60,000 nt of DNA, taken from Takakia lepidozioides (taxonomy: Eukaryota > Streptophyta > Takakiopsida > Takakiales > Takakiaceae). The notes beneath the pieces are model-generated. The model saw only the letters and a program-made list of their open reading frames with translations, was not told the DNA's origin and did no database searches. A program made the position numbers and the translations under genes. Location of the stretch: contig CM060733.1 in NCBI GenBank assembly GCA_030704615.1, positions 21,454,001-21,514,000 on the forward strand, in the 5' to 3' direction. Positions 8,823 to 19,560 of this stretch are shown piece after piece (positions within the stretch are counted from its first letter, which is position 1; each line of letters starts with the position of its first letter).

Positions 8823-11471
8823 CTATCCCAAGCAGTGTGGACACAACCAATCTCCGTCAGGAACCTTCTCAAGAGGTGGTGTCAAGCATCCCATATGCCA
8901 ACCCCTTGAGCATCGATCACACACCAGCATGGTGGCTGCCCCTTTGGCAGACCCACAGAGCATGCACCTCAAACCTGCAGGTACCACTGCCAAGTTTGGG
9001 TCAACTCTGCCATCGACATTGGGAAGGTGACATGGCGCACAATTACGCACATGGTCCTTTCAAGTCATGCCATCCCGACCCTCCAAGATCAGGACCCCTG
9101 AGGGCAACACCTCTCGAACCCTCAGAATAACACGCCCTGCAGTAACATCCAGAGTCGTAGGAGCAGTCTGCTGCAAATAAACATAGTCACCAGGCTAAAC
9201 CTCCGAACCCCAGGACGATATCCTCCACCACGTATAGTGGCATACCTCAACGTATCACGGTGCTGTGCAATGGCAAGGTTCTCAAAAGCCATGGGCATGA
9301 CTTTCTTGAACAACTCTGCACGCTGATCACATACACGTACCCACACGTCTGGATCGTCAAGGTTAAGAACTTGAGCAGTGTCCCTACGAATGGCTGCAGG
9401 CAAATCCGGCTCTCGGCCAAAGAGAAGGAAATATGGTGAGAAGGAGGCAAGTGATGCTTGTTTGCTGAACTTGTAGCCCATGGCTAACCAAGGAACCTGA
9501 AGATCCCAATCTCCCAGATGTCCCTTCTGCAAGCCATACTTGCGCAAGTCCCTCTTCACCGTCTGAACAACTCTCTTTGCTAAGCCATCGGCCTCAGGAT
9601 GATCCCGAGAAGTGGTGCGGTGGTCTATCAAGGCTTTATCACACAAAGCCTAAAACTCCCCCAAGAACTCTCTCCCTTGGTCCGTGAGTACCTCAGCTGG
9701 AGCACCAAATCGGCTAAGCACACGATCCAAGAATGCATACGCAGCCCCCTCACTAGCCTTGTCACGCAATGGAACCAACTCAATCCACTTGGAGAAGTGC
9801 TCCACCATCACCAACACATATCTATGGTGGCGCATAGTCAGTGGCAACGGTCCTGCGAAGTCAAGACTCCACCTGTAGCCCAATCCCATGATTGGTAAAG
9901 GATGCAACTGTGGTGTAGGGGTGTTGAATGAAGCACGCACCCTGTCACACACCATGCACCTAGCCACGAACTGTTGCACCTCTGTATGCATACCACGCCA
10001 CCAATACTGCCCTTGCAGTAAATTGTGAGTGCGTCGCACTCCAAAATGCCCCAACTCCTCATGGGCATGCCGCACTAACCGTGCACGCTGTATGGGGTGA
10101 GGCACAATCCTCACCCGACCATCCTCCCACACTCGAAGTAGGTGTATCCCCTTCCACTTGAACCTCTTGGCTCGTTGCAGGATCCGATCCCTCTCCCTGG
10201 CAGTCACAGTGGCTGCCGTGTCTCCCGTGCGGAGGTAGTCCAACACAGCCGAATCCTCATGTATATCTCTGGCACCACCTGGCTCATCACTAGCCTCAGG
10301 GTCCTTAGACACTCCATCTACAGTCATCCCTATTGTAGGTCCAACCTGACCTCCTGATGCCAAGATACACAAAAATGCAGATGCGTGCCATCCCAGCACC
10401 ATCTCCTCGTCCGTCTCACCATGCCACCGAGCTCCAGTGTCATCCTGTTGGCTCATGCATGGATTGCGACTCAATCCATCTGCATCATTAACCAAACCCG
10501 GTCGATGCACAACCTGAAAGTCATACTCCTGGAGTATAAGTGCCCACCGTGCAAGCTTCCCCGTAAGCTTGTCTGACTCCATCAACCACTTGAGTGGCTG
10601 GTGATCCGTGACAAGGGTGAAACGATTGCCGTATAGATAGCACCTGAAGTGTGCCACGGCCCACACTGCAGCTAAGCACTCTCCCTCATATGAGCTGTAC
10701 TTAGCCTCTGCAGTGTTGTTCGAGCGGCTAGCATAAGCCACTACGAACTCTCTTCCATCATCATCCGCCTGTGTGAGCACCGCTCCAAGCCCCAGCATGC
10801 TCCAATCCGTATGCAGCTGAAAGGGACGCCCCCTGATAGGTCATCTCAAGATAGGCGCCGAGGTCAACCTCGCCTTGAGCTCTTGAAAAGCTTGTTCCTG
10901 CTCATCTTCCCACTGCCACTCCTGGTCCACCTTGGTCAGCTTGGTTAGAGCTTTTGCAATGGTACTAAATCCCTTGACAAACCGTCTATAATAGTTTGCC
11001 AACCCCATGAAAGCTCGAACTCGGCTCACATCCGTGGGGCGTGGAATTTGTGCAATGGCCTCTACCTTAGTCTGCTGTACCCCCAATCCTCCAGGATATA
11101 TCATGTGACCCAGATACTCAATCTGGTTGTGGAAAAACTTGCACTTCCCCGGATGCAACTTCAATCCGTGCGCTCTCAAGCGCTCCAATACCACCTGAAG
11201 GTGTCTCTCATGCTCCTCCATCGTAACACTAAAGATGATGATGTCATCTATGTAGCACCGAGCAAAGTCTACCCCTGCTAGAATCCTATCCATGACTCTC
11301 TGAAACTCTGCAGGAGCATTCTTAAGCCCAAATGGTAAGAACCGCCACTGATATAGGCAATCCTTGCCGTGCTCATTGATCCCCCAGAATGCCGTCTTCT
11401 GCTTGTCCGCCTCCTTGATTGGCAACTGGTGATATCCGGATTGTAAATCCAAAGTGCTAAACTTCTGTAGC
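8823..11471 (-). pseudogene. gypsy I pol remnant: RT, RNase H, integrase, PHD finger
   Basis: The frame begins inside RT (FSTLDLQSGYHQLPI) and includes the catalytic CYIDDIIIFS near 11240. RNase H (TDHQPLKWL) and the integrase follow: an HHCC zinc module (HAHEELGHFG ... CMVC) and the DDE core (SLDFAGPLP, TDQGREF, HPEADGLAKRVVQT). After the integrase C-terminus comes NCAPCHLPNVDG and a PHD finger at about 8825-8965 with the pattern C-x2-C ... LVCDRCSRGWH ... CPHC. PHD fingers generally read histone tails, so a targeting role is possible by analogy. Breaks: TGA at 10841-10843 and TAG at 9650-9652, a one-base shift near 9202, and a TGA near 9053. At 10841 and near 9053 family context suggests CGA, and at 9650 CAG, as the original codon. 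RT lacks its N-terminal third, lost at the LTR inserted at 11472. Confidence 0.88.
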
Positions 11472-11872
11472 TGTCCGCGGGGGTTTCACAACCAGCCATG
11501 CCATTTTATGGCGAACCACCACGAAAACCCTCGACTCCCGGTGATGAGTCGCGGTGAGTCTTGGCCCACTCACCACGGCCCCTATGGACCGTGATGAGTC
11601 CCAAGACTCCCCACGACTCCCACCACGAGGTCTCAGCCCCCATGGTGAGTTCTATGTCCCGCTAAGCTACTAAGCTACCACCCCCTTGTGGAGCCACCCC
11701 TACCGCAACCCGGTGTGCGGGGCTCCACCTAGTGAACGCCTCCGCCTCCTTGAGTGCCTTGGGCACTCAAGGGTGCTTCAGCCCCCCATACCTATCGCTG
11801 CCGCTGCCCCCACCACAGGGGCAGCCCCTCATGTGTCCCGACCCCCTGCCCTCAAGGCAAAGGGCCGTGACA
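11472..11872 (-). repeat. LTR-like insertion of the gypsy Z family
   Basis: About 400 bp with TG...CA ends sits exactly where protease and the start of RT should be in gypsy I. Its central and right parts recur at 33714-33935 and 35608-35712, the two ends of another gypsy element. No matching target duplication is visible (GTAGC on the left, CACAG on the right), so it may have arrived by recombination rather than clean insertion. Confidence 0.65.
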
Positions 11873-11924
11873 CACAGATGTGGCCGCTCCTAGCAGCACA
11901 CTAGCTGCCGTAGCCTTGGCAACA

Positions 11925-13749
11925 CTAGGTAGTGGTGCTACCCGTGTAGCTCTCCCCAATGGCATAGTACCTCCGCCTCGGTAACAGTCGGGCGAGAACT
12001 AGGTGCCATGGATGGCGTCGACACTGTCTCCGCCAATGTGAATGACTGAGGAAGCCTAGCTTGACGGCTTGCCTCCCACGCTGTGGATCCAACTCCACCT
12101 CTGCACCTCGTGGCTCAGGAACTCGTGCTGCTCCTCGAGTCACGGCTGCAGCAGACTCCACCTGCACTAGTGGTAGTGCTACTCCACACATGAATCCCAT
12201 GCCTCCCATATCTCCTCCCTCAAGAGCAGGAGGTGGACCATCCGGCCTTAGAGCCGGTACCACCTGAGCTGTAGCCATGGCAGCGAGCCTCTGCTCTAGC
12301 TGCTGAAGCCGGTTGGCCATGCCTTTGTCAACACCCTGACCTCCGCGTCCTTGGCCATGTTGAGCTTGCCCTTGGCCTGCACCTCGTGGCTGGCCACCTC
12401 GTCCTCTCTGGGCTGCTCCACCTCGCCCCCGGCCACCATTGTTCCCTTGGAACTGGTCTGGGCGCACCTTAGGATGCAAACCATAACACTGGGCCTCTCC
12501 ATGCCCGTGCTTGCCACAATGCCTACACTGCAACTGTGCAGGCTGTGCATGTGCCGGCCCTTTGCCTCCCTCTGGGCAATCCTTCTTGACATGGGGTCCT
12601 CCACATGTCCAACACACGATATCCGCCCGTTGTTGGCCAGCAAATGAAGGGAGAGACCCCTGCATCTGAGGTCCTCTCTGCCCTTCCCTGAGCTTCACCT
12701 GAGCCCCCTTGTTGCCTTGAGCACGTTGAGGTAGTGGTTGGCTAGGAGCACCACTACCCCGTGGTGTCTCCTTAGCAAATCCCACCATGACCACTCGTTC
12801 CTCCACCATGTTGAGCTCTATCCGCTCTGCCAACAAAAACACATTTGCTAAGGTGGGTTGGGCTGCTTGTAGGAGAGTTGCATCCCGTACCCTTCTCCTC
12901 AGCTCCTTGTCCAATATCCCATACCAGAATTGGACTGCCTGAGCTTCCGTAACCCCTTGGGTTACATTTATCAAGCGCCTCATGCGAGTGAAAGCCTCCC
13001 TCAAGCTCTCGGTCGGCTTCCGTTGGAACTCTTGCAAGCTCAGCAACTTCTTTGTCCTCACCCCTTGGTAGTTCCCTCTCAACTCTTCGAAGAACTCCAC
13101 AACAGGGTTGAAGGCAGGCACGGGTACTAGTGCTGGTGCGGTAGTGGCTTCAGTGGACGTCGAAGCTACTGTACCACCAGTCCCACTAGTCCCACTGCTA
13201 CTCGCTGAAGCTGCCGGTGCAGCGGCAGGTGTAGCCACTGCCCTCGTGGCTCTAGTGCCCCTAGTGATGGAGACATAGTCGGGTGACCAGTACATCCTCC
13301 ACTCCTCGATCTCAACCTCATGCCCCCGCCTGAACTCATGGTAATCATCCATAGGCGGCCCCTCAAGGTGCTGAAACAACCCCTTCCATGCCATGAAAGC
13401 GTAAATAGTTGTGGATTGCGCATTTGCTGCAAATCACACTAACTATCAAACTCTTGGATAAAATCATCCAACTCGATGGTGCCCACCGCCCCAGAGTACC
13501 TTCGTGGCCCCTTGGTAGCTCCATACATCTCCTCCATTGTGTCCCACAACAATGGCAAAGAAACAACCGGTATGAGTCCGCCGGTATGAGTCCTCCTGAT
13601 TCACAATCCGAATCATAACCTTCCGTAGAAAACACAGGAGGTGAAGGTGGCCTAAACCGCACACCTTGTCTCATGTACCCACTAGTATTGCTAGTGCTCG
13701 AACCGGCACTGTCCCCAGCAACTAGTGGCACCTCCGTGTTGACACTCAA
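11925..13749 (-). pseudogene. gypsy I gag (capsid and zinc knuckles)
   Basis: The long minus-strand frame 13394-11925 starts in a capsid-like region (MAWKGLFQHLEGPP, later LREAFTRMRRLINVTQGV). It then has two zinc knuckles, CWTCGGPHVKKDC and CRHCGKHGHGEAQC, and a Gly/Gln-rich tail. The N-terminal part continues upstream to about 13749 in other frames, so at least one frameshift and a stop near 13430 break it. The C-terminus drifts out of frame before 11925, close to the inserted LTR. Gag would package element RNA in a cytoplasmic particle. Confidence 0.82.
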
Positions 13750-14409
13750 CCGGTCATGAACATGTCCCTAACCCCCTCTCCACAAGGTAACCGGGTAGAG
13801 AACCTGTTGCGGCTTATGGTTTGGAATACTAAGTTCCTAACATAGCCTACACCTGTACCTGCATCCACCGCAAGCACTCCTATGGTTGGCTGGTCATCAC
13901 CTCCAACCTCACCATAGGAGAAACAATGATGGTCTGGCTGGTCATCACCCCAGCCTCACCATCGACAGCATGTTCTAGGACTGGCCGGTGATCAAATCCG
14001 GACCAATCACCTATAAAAACAAGCGGCCACACAAAACTAGCATGGCGCACAGTCAAGCATGCAGGTATGGAGGGGATCCAAACACAAGAAATCAGAACGA
14101 CAACTCCCCCACACCAAAAACAACTCCACAGTGTTGCTCCTGCAAGGACACCCTAGCCCAAACCCGGACTGACTCTTGCCTCCACCTACGGAAAGGTCTT
14201 GGCCTAATGAGAGGGTGGAAACTACGAGGAAGAGAAGCTAAAGCAATGCCTAACCCCAACATGCCCTCATCCCAACACTCTTCCTCTCCTCCCTTCCCTC
14301 ACTTGCATGACTATGGGAATATCATGAAGATACTCCTCAAACCGCCCTCCACGAGCTTCAAAATTCGGCCTTCAAGACCACATATCAGTCCTTAGGCAGT
14401 CCACCAGTG

Positions 14410-15290
14410 CCTCCATGAGTCAGCACAGGCCGTCCACAAGTCAACACGGGCCACCACAGACCAGCACAGGCCCACACAGCTCACAGGCCACAGCCTGTCA
14501 CAGCCCTACACAGCCCTACACAGGTCACAGGGTCACAGCCCCAAAGGCCACATGTCACAGCCTGTCACAGCCCTACACAGCCCTACACAGGTCACAGGGT
14601 CACAGCCCCAAAGGCCACATGTCACAGCCTGTCACAGCCCTACAAAGGTCACAGGGTCACAGCCCCAAAGGCCACAACCTATCATAGCCCCTCACAGCCC
14701 CATAGGCCACAGGGCACAGCCTATCACAGCCCGACACAGGTCACATGGGTCACAGCCCCAAAGGCCACATCCCCTCACAGCCCCTCACAGCCCCATAGGC
14801 CACTGGGCACAGCCTGTCACAGCCCGCCACAGCCTGTCACAACCCCTCACAGCCCGTCAGAGCCCCACAGGCCACTAGGCACAGCCTCTCACAGCCCCTC
14901 ACAGCCCATCACAGCCCCAAAGGCCACGGGCATAGCCTGTCACAGCCCGTCACAGCCCCAAAGGCCAAGGGCGCAGCCCGTCACAGCCCGAAGGCCACTG
15001 ACACAGCCCGTCACAGCCCGTCACAGCCTGTCACAGCCCCAAAAGGCCACCGGCACAGCCCCTCACAGCCCATCACAGCCCCCAAGGCCACCGGCGCAGC
15101 CCGTCACAGGCCCTCACAGCCCGTCATAGCCCCGAAGGCCACCGGCACAGGCCCTCACAGGCCCTCACAGCCCGTCACAGCCCCGAAGGCCACCGGCATA
15201 GCCCGGCACAGCCCCTCGCAGCCCGTCACAGCCCTGAGCCACCGGCGCAGCACGTCACAGCCCCTCACAGCCCGTCACAGCCCCATCCAT
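14410..15290. repeat. CACAGCC-type minisatellite in gypsy I leader
   Basis: Almost 900 bases are built from short units such as CACAGCCCGTCACAGCC and AAGGCCAC in varying order. Larger blocks (CACAGGTCACAGGGTCACAG) repeat at 60-70 bases in the left part. A similar motif recurs in gypsy II at 51.57-51.87 and 56.29-56.51 kb. Confidence 0.9.
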
Positions 15291-15765
15291 GGCCGCTCTG
15301 GCAGTTTAGCCATTTCTCCAAGGGGTTTAGCCACGCCAAGCTAGGGTTTGTGTCTCTTGGACTCTAAGCTTCTTTCCACCGAGCTATGGCGGCTGTGAGG
15401 AAATCAGCAAGGTATTCTTGCTCTTTTGGCTCCCACACACCACCATAGTAGCCCTAAGCCATGAGGTGGTTGCCACAAACCAAGCCTTCTTTCTCACTTA
15501 GCCTCCCCAAACACGCCACTAAACTCAATGGCAAACAACCAAGCCCTGTTGGTTCCCAGCCCTTGTGAGCACTCATTCAAGCACTCTCCTTGGCCATAGC
15601 ATCTATCTTAGAGCCTATTCCAGCCCCCTACACCTGTTGCTTCAAGAGTTGCGCTCCCTTCAAGCTTGAAGTTGAAACCCCAACTCACATAGGCCCTACA
15701 AGTGCTTTTCTTTCACTCCAAGTGGAAACCAGCCCTAGACCTTCCATTCTAGCTCTCTAAAGCTT

Positions 15766-16120
15766 GAAAACAAGAGCCTCAATGGGCTGAAGGCATGCTC
15801 CACACATGCCCCACTCTCACCATAAGAGAATCAGCTCCTTTGCTTCATTTCTTGCACCCACAAACCTGAAAATACAAGCTTCAGCAGGCTGAAAGCATGC
15901 TCCACATGCCCTACAGGGAAACCAGCCCCTTCCTTCCTTTCTTGCACTCCCACACCTGAAAGTGCAAGCCTTCACCAGGCTGATAGCATGCTCCACACAT
16001 GCATTGCCCTCACATAAGGGAAGTCAACCTTTCCCTCTTCCTTGCTTGCCCTCCAAGCTTGAAGATGGAAGCTTCAATGAGCTGAATACATGCTCCACAC
16101 ATGCAACCTCTTCACACAAG
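15766..16120. repeat. roughly 100-bp tandem repeats in gypsy I leader
   Basis: About four diverged units share the core GCATGCTCCACACATGC (near 15793, 15894, 15987 and 16090) followed by a pyrimidine-rich stretch and CACCTGAAA-like or AAGCTTGAA-like sequence. Confidence 0.7.
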
Positions 16121-16850
16121 AGATATGAGCCCCCTATCTTGGCTCCTTGGCTCCTTGATGCAAGTCACAGTTATCGGGAGCTCCAACTTCAAGCTCATAA
16201 GGAGGTATGAGTGAAGAGAGATGGCTGATTTCTCTTGTATGCAAGCCAATGCATTTGTGGCTATGTTGAGTTGGGGGTTTCAATCTGAAACTCCAGCGGT
16301 ATGAGGGCTCTTGCCATGGCAAGAGCGGGGCTGGAACAGGAGCTAAGAGGTGCGGCAAGGCCATGGAATGTGCACCTAGGGTTTCAGAGCTTGGAAGAAA
16401 AGTTCTTGCACCACAAGAGGAGTGTCTTGTGGCTGGAAATGTAAGCCTTAGGGTTTCAGGAGCTTGGCAAGGGCTGTGGAGTGCTTAGTCTTGTCTTAGA
16501 TCTCTAACACCCTCGCAGCTCCACATTGTTGCAGCTCCTTAACTTGGCCTGCAGCTGAAGAAGACGACCACCAGTTCACCCACTCGAGACCAGCATCTCC
16601 CCCGCTTCACACTAGAAGCCCAAACTTGGTTGCCATAGCGTTGAGCTATGCAACGCCGCTGTTCAACATAGGCTACCCGCCTCTCTATCCATTGCAAACC
16701 TGCAATCTGTTCGCCTTTGCACTCTATCCACTTTTGATAGGCTCATGCACGGATCCCTGCACTCTAGGCTGAACCACTTCTCATGAAAACACAAGTGCTA
16801 CAAAACAACTCGAACCTGGCACTCACAGACTCGAGCTGATCTTTCTCGAG

Positions 16851-17177
16851 TGATAAAGAAGAAGAATACAAGTACAAGCTCATGCGAGCTCACAAAGCTG
16901 AAGCATAAACTCATGCATATATAAACTCATCACTCAAATACAAGTCAAGCCAAGTGCACCCCACGCCATGGGGAATCCACACTACGGCGCCATAGCTAGG
17001 CACGGTGAGGCTCAACTCGAGAAAGATGAGCCTCTCGCGCTTGCCGTGAAGATAACCACTCCAAGGCCTAAATCTGCCTTGACCCCTGGATTGACACTTG
17101 GGCCAATCCCAAATGTCAATATGTAAAAGCTAGTTATTTCCTAGCTAGTTTCACACTAGCGGTAAAATAACTTGACA
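16851..17177 (-). repeat. gypsy I LTR, right copy (5' LTR)
   Basis: 327 bp, same ends as the left copy (TGATAAAG...TTGACA). It directly abuts the LINE target bases CTTAT at 17178. On the sense strand it contains TTTATATATGC, which could serve as a TATA element. Confidence 0.85.
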
Positions 17178-18190
17178 CTTATTTGGGCATCCGTGGCGAT
17201 ATTAGTGTGCCAAAAAAGGTTAGATAATTTATGGTGCAGTACCTCCGATTGTGTCCAGTTCTGGACGTGTAGTTTAGTGTGGTTAGCGGAGGTCGAGGCT
17301 TGCTTGTGGGCTTCACGAGTAAGGGTGGATGAGATATTGCGAATAGGGTGGGGCTCTGTGGGACTTGGAACTGGGTGGATGAACCAGAATGGGTGCGTAT
17401 GGGCGACGTGTATAGGGTCTGACGTAGGGTTCACCTCGGGGCAGGTGGCCCCATGTTGGGTGAAGAGGTCAGCCATGTCGTTACCAGTGATGCCAGTGTG
17501 TGAACGGACTTTGATAAAGTAGATGGGTTGGTCTAGGAGATGGCAAGGTGGGCAATGGCAGAGATAAGGTTCCGGTCGGAATGGTAGTGGTGAGAGGAGG
17601 GTCGGGAGAGATGGTTACGGATGAGAAAGAGTGAGGTGAGACTGTCAGTAAAGATATAGTGGGGTGGGGAAAATGAGGAGAGTTGGGTAATGGCATTATG
17701 TATGGCCATGAGCTTCGCGCGGAGGATGGTGGCCGGACCAGGGAGGCGTAAGGCGACTCCTTGGTTGGTAGCGGCATGGTTGATGTCATATCCAGCCGGG
17801 GGCGAGCAATGAGGGAGCCATCCGTGTAGTGGGAATGGGCAGGTGGATATTTAAGAGGGAGTTTCTCTCGGGATACCGGAGGATCAGTGGGGATGGATAA
17901 GGTAGGGGAGATAGGTGGGCGGGTAAGCATTTGGGACCACGTTTTAGACGCTTTAATGTGGGGAAAGAGGCAAGGGGTGCTGGGGAGGGGAGTGGGGTTA
18001 GGGAAAATTTTGGCCTTCAGGCCATGCGTGTTTGTAAGGAGGTGGAAGAGGCGGGATGGGAAATTGTTGGGTATAATGGTAGATACAAACACGGGGTCAG
18101 AGAGAGAGAAAAGACTCCGGCCGAAGCCGGCGTAACTAAGAGCCACTTCGCCTTGCGGCTACTACCCCCTGTGAAAGAACTGTTGTCCAG
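17178..18190 (-). mobile_element. LINE copy A, 5' half (RNase H region)
   Basis: The minus strand encodes an RNase H domain in broken frames: HYTDGSL near 17822 and RSHTGITGNDMADLF near 17470, followed by DPIHVAHTHPFW and LHHKLSNLFWHT. The reading continues across gypsy I into 7840-7080. No RT domain is visible to the right, so this copy is 5'-truncated near 18.15-18.23 kb. Confidence 0.72.
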
Positions 18191-18235
18191 GGGACATGGG
18201 GTGACCAGGGGGTAATGATACCTAGGGTACATCAG

Positions 18236-19318
18236 TGTTTTTTTTTTCAAATTTGGAAAATAACAAGAATTGCTACTGAGTTTTGCAGGAAATAGCCTTT
18301 TTCTATTCATCCACTGAAATTTGGACAGAATCATCCTCATTTGTACTTTCATCCATGTATATCATCCAATATTCATTTTTTTTTTTGAGGTCGAAAAAGT
18401 GCGAAATTTTGCCAGATTTAAAAATATTGGGGTACATGGGGTACTCGGGGGTACCAACGAGGGGTTATATTCGAGTTGTCGCTTATTGGTAATAATGGCG
18501 GTGAGGTGTATAGCTTTAAAGCATCGTGGATCGGGGGGATATGGATGTGAAGGTTGTTGTGCAATGCGTCTATACTGGCATAATAGATACCGCCTCTAGT
18601 TTCGGCCGTGATGACCGAGAGGGGGCCGGTGTGCCATCCGCGCTGGCGGATAGGGAGAATGAGTGAGGCATATTTTTGTCGTTTTTCCAAGGTGGAGGAG
18701 GCTGGGTATTGGTCATGACAATATGTGAATTCGACGAAGTGGATAATGAGATCCGTGGATGGAGAGGTGGGTGGGGTGACATTGATGGGTAAACCCTAGG
18801 CAAGTAGGATGTCAGGGCAGAGCCAGGAGGGGCATGTGCATGGTGAACGTGGGCAGGTACACAGGAGGAGCCAGTGGGGGACAGTGTGATCAAAGGGTCT
18901 ACCTTGGACGTAGGTGCCAACATTGATGAATGAGAACCATCTGGTTTCAGGGCGATTCATGAGAAGTTTGTGAATGTGCCAGACTGCGTGGTTATGGCGA
19001 GCGATGCGGAAGCCATGTATAACGAGGTGAGTACATTGGCTGAGAAGGTGGGGCAGGTGTCGCTTACTTGATGTGTATATGAGCATAGCGGGCAGTTGGG
19101 GGATGGAAACAAGCGTGACCGAAAGATGTGTTTGCGTTGGTGGCCCATGTATTGAGCGTAGCGAAATTTGAGTGTTTGTCGGATCTGTGCGTCGGAAGCA
19201 GCCTTAGTGTGCCAGAAGTAGTTAGAAAGCTTATGATGAAGCACGGTCTAGCTGTTCTGAGCGAAACCGTTGTCTATTTTAGCTGCCCATTATGGATGGT
19301 TCTGGGGTGACCTCCTGT
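18236..19318 (-). mobile_element. LINE copy B, main part
   Basis: The minus strand repeats the C-terminal LINE blocks of copy A: LHHKLSNYFWHT, IRQTLKFRYA, PSPNCPLC, RHNHAVWHIH and RQRGWHTGPL, with frameshifts. T runs at 18237-18248 and near 18376-18386 may be the poly(A) tail seen on the plus strand. The copy is 5'-truncated, and its start abuts an inverted piece of the same family at 19319. Confidence 0.7.
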
Positions 19319-19560
19319 TGTATGGGCAATGACAGGGCTGATCTACTCGACGCTCAGTAGGGGGTAGCCAAACCCCCACTGGACCCGACGGCTGACCCTA
19401 TTCACATTGCCCATACTCACCTATTTTGGCTTATACATCCTGTACCAGAACCCCCGATAACCAAACCCATACGTAACCTGCAAACCACTCTCACCTGTGA
19501 AGCTAACAAACAAGCCTCAGCATCCATCAGCCACACAAAAGGTCCATATCCAAACTGAAG
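19319..19560 (+). mobile_element. LINE copy B, inverted 5' piece
   Basis: The plus strand encodes GNDRADLL, then DPIHIAHTHLFWLIHPV and LTCEANKQASASISHTK. These match the RNase H end and linker of copy A (GNDMADLF, DPIHVAHTHPFW). In the element this segment lies immediately upstream of where copy B begins, but here it is in reverse orientation. An in-frame TAG occurs near 19352. Confidence 0.65.

Larger units (their letters stand above)
13750..16850 (-). other. gypsy I 5' leader, non-coding
   Basis: About 3.1 kb lies between the 5' LTR and gag without a coding region I can support. It holds the two tandem arrays listed separately. Next to the LTR the sense strand reads CTCGAGAAAGATCAGCTCGA. 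I do not recognise a tRNA primer-binding site in it. Confidence 0.6.
7841..17177 (-). mobile_element. Ty3/gypsy LTR retrotransposon (gypsy I), nested in LINE copy A
   Basis: A 9.3-kb element on the minus strand. From right to left it has an LTR (16851-17177), a long 5' leader full of tandem repeats, gag, pol with RT, RNase H and integrase, a PHD finger, a purine tract, and a complex left end containing the second LTR (8071-8397). The same target bases, CTTA(T), lie at both outer edges (7837-7841 and 17178-17182) inside a LINE, as expected for a target-site duplication. The protease and the first part of RT are missing and replaced by another element's LTR (11472-11872). Several stops and frameshifts make this copy inactive. 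Confidence 0.8.

Noticed and set aside
8823-9050. Separate host PHD-finger gene
   Set aside because: The frame continues from the integrase tail with only a stop codon between, and no introns or own start region are seen.
14415-14878. Open frames of 90-108 codons rich in Gln, Pro, Ser and His
   Set aside because: They are translations of the CACAGCC minisatellite and appear in several frames at once.
17887-18215. Plus-strand frames over the LINE RNase H region
   Set aside because: They lie opposite recognisable RNase H motifs and have no motif of their own.
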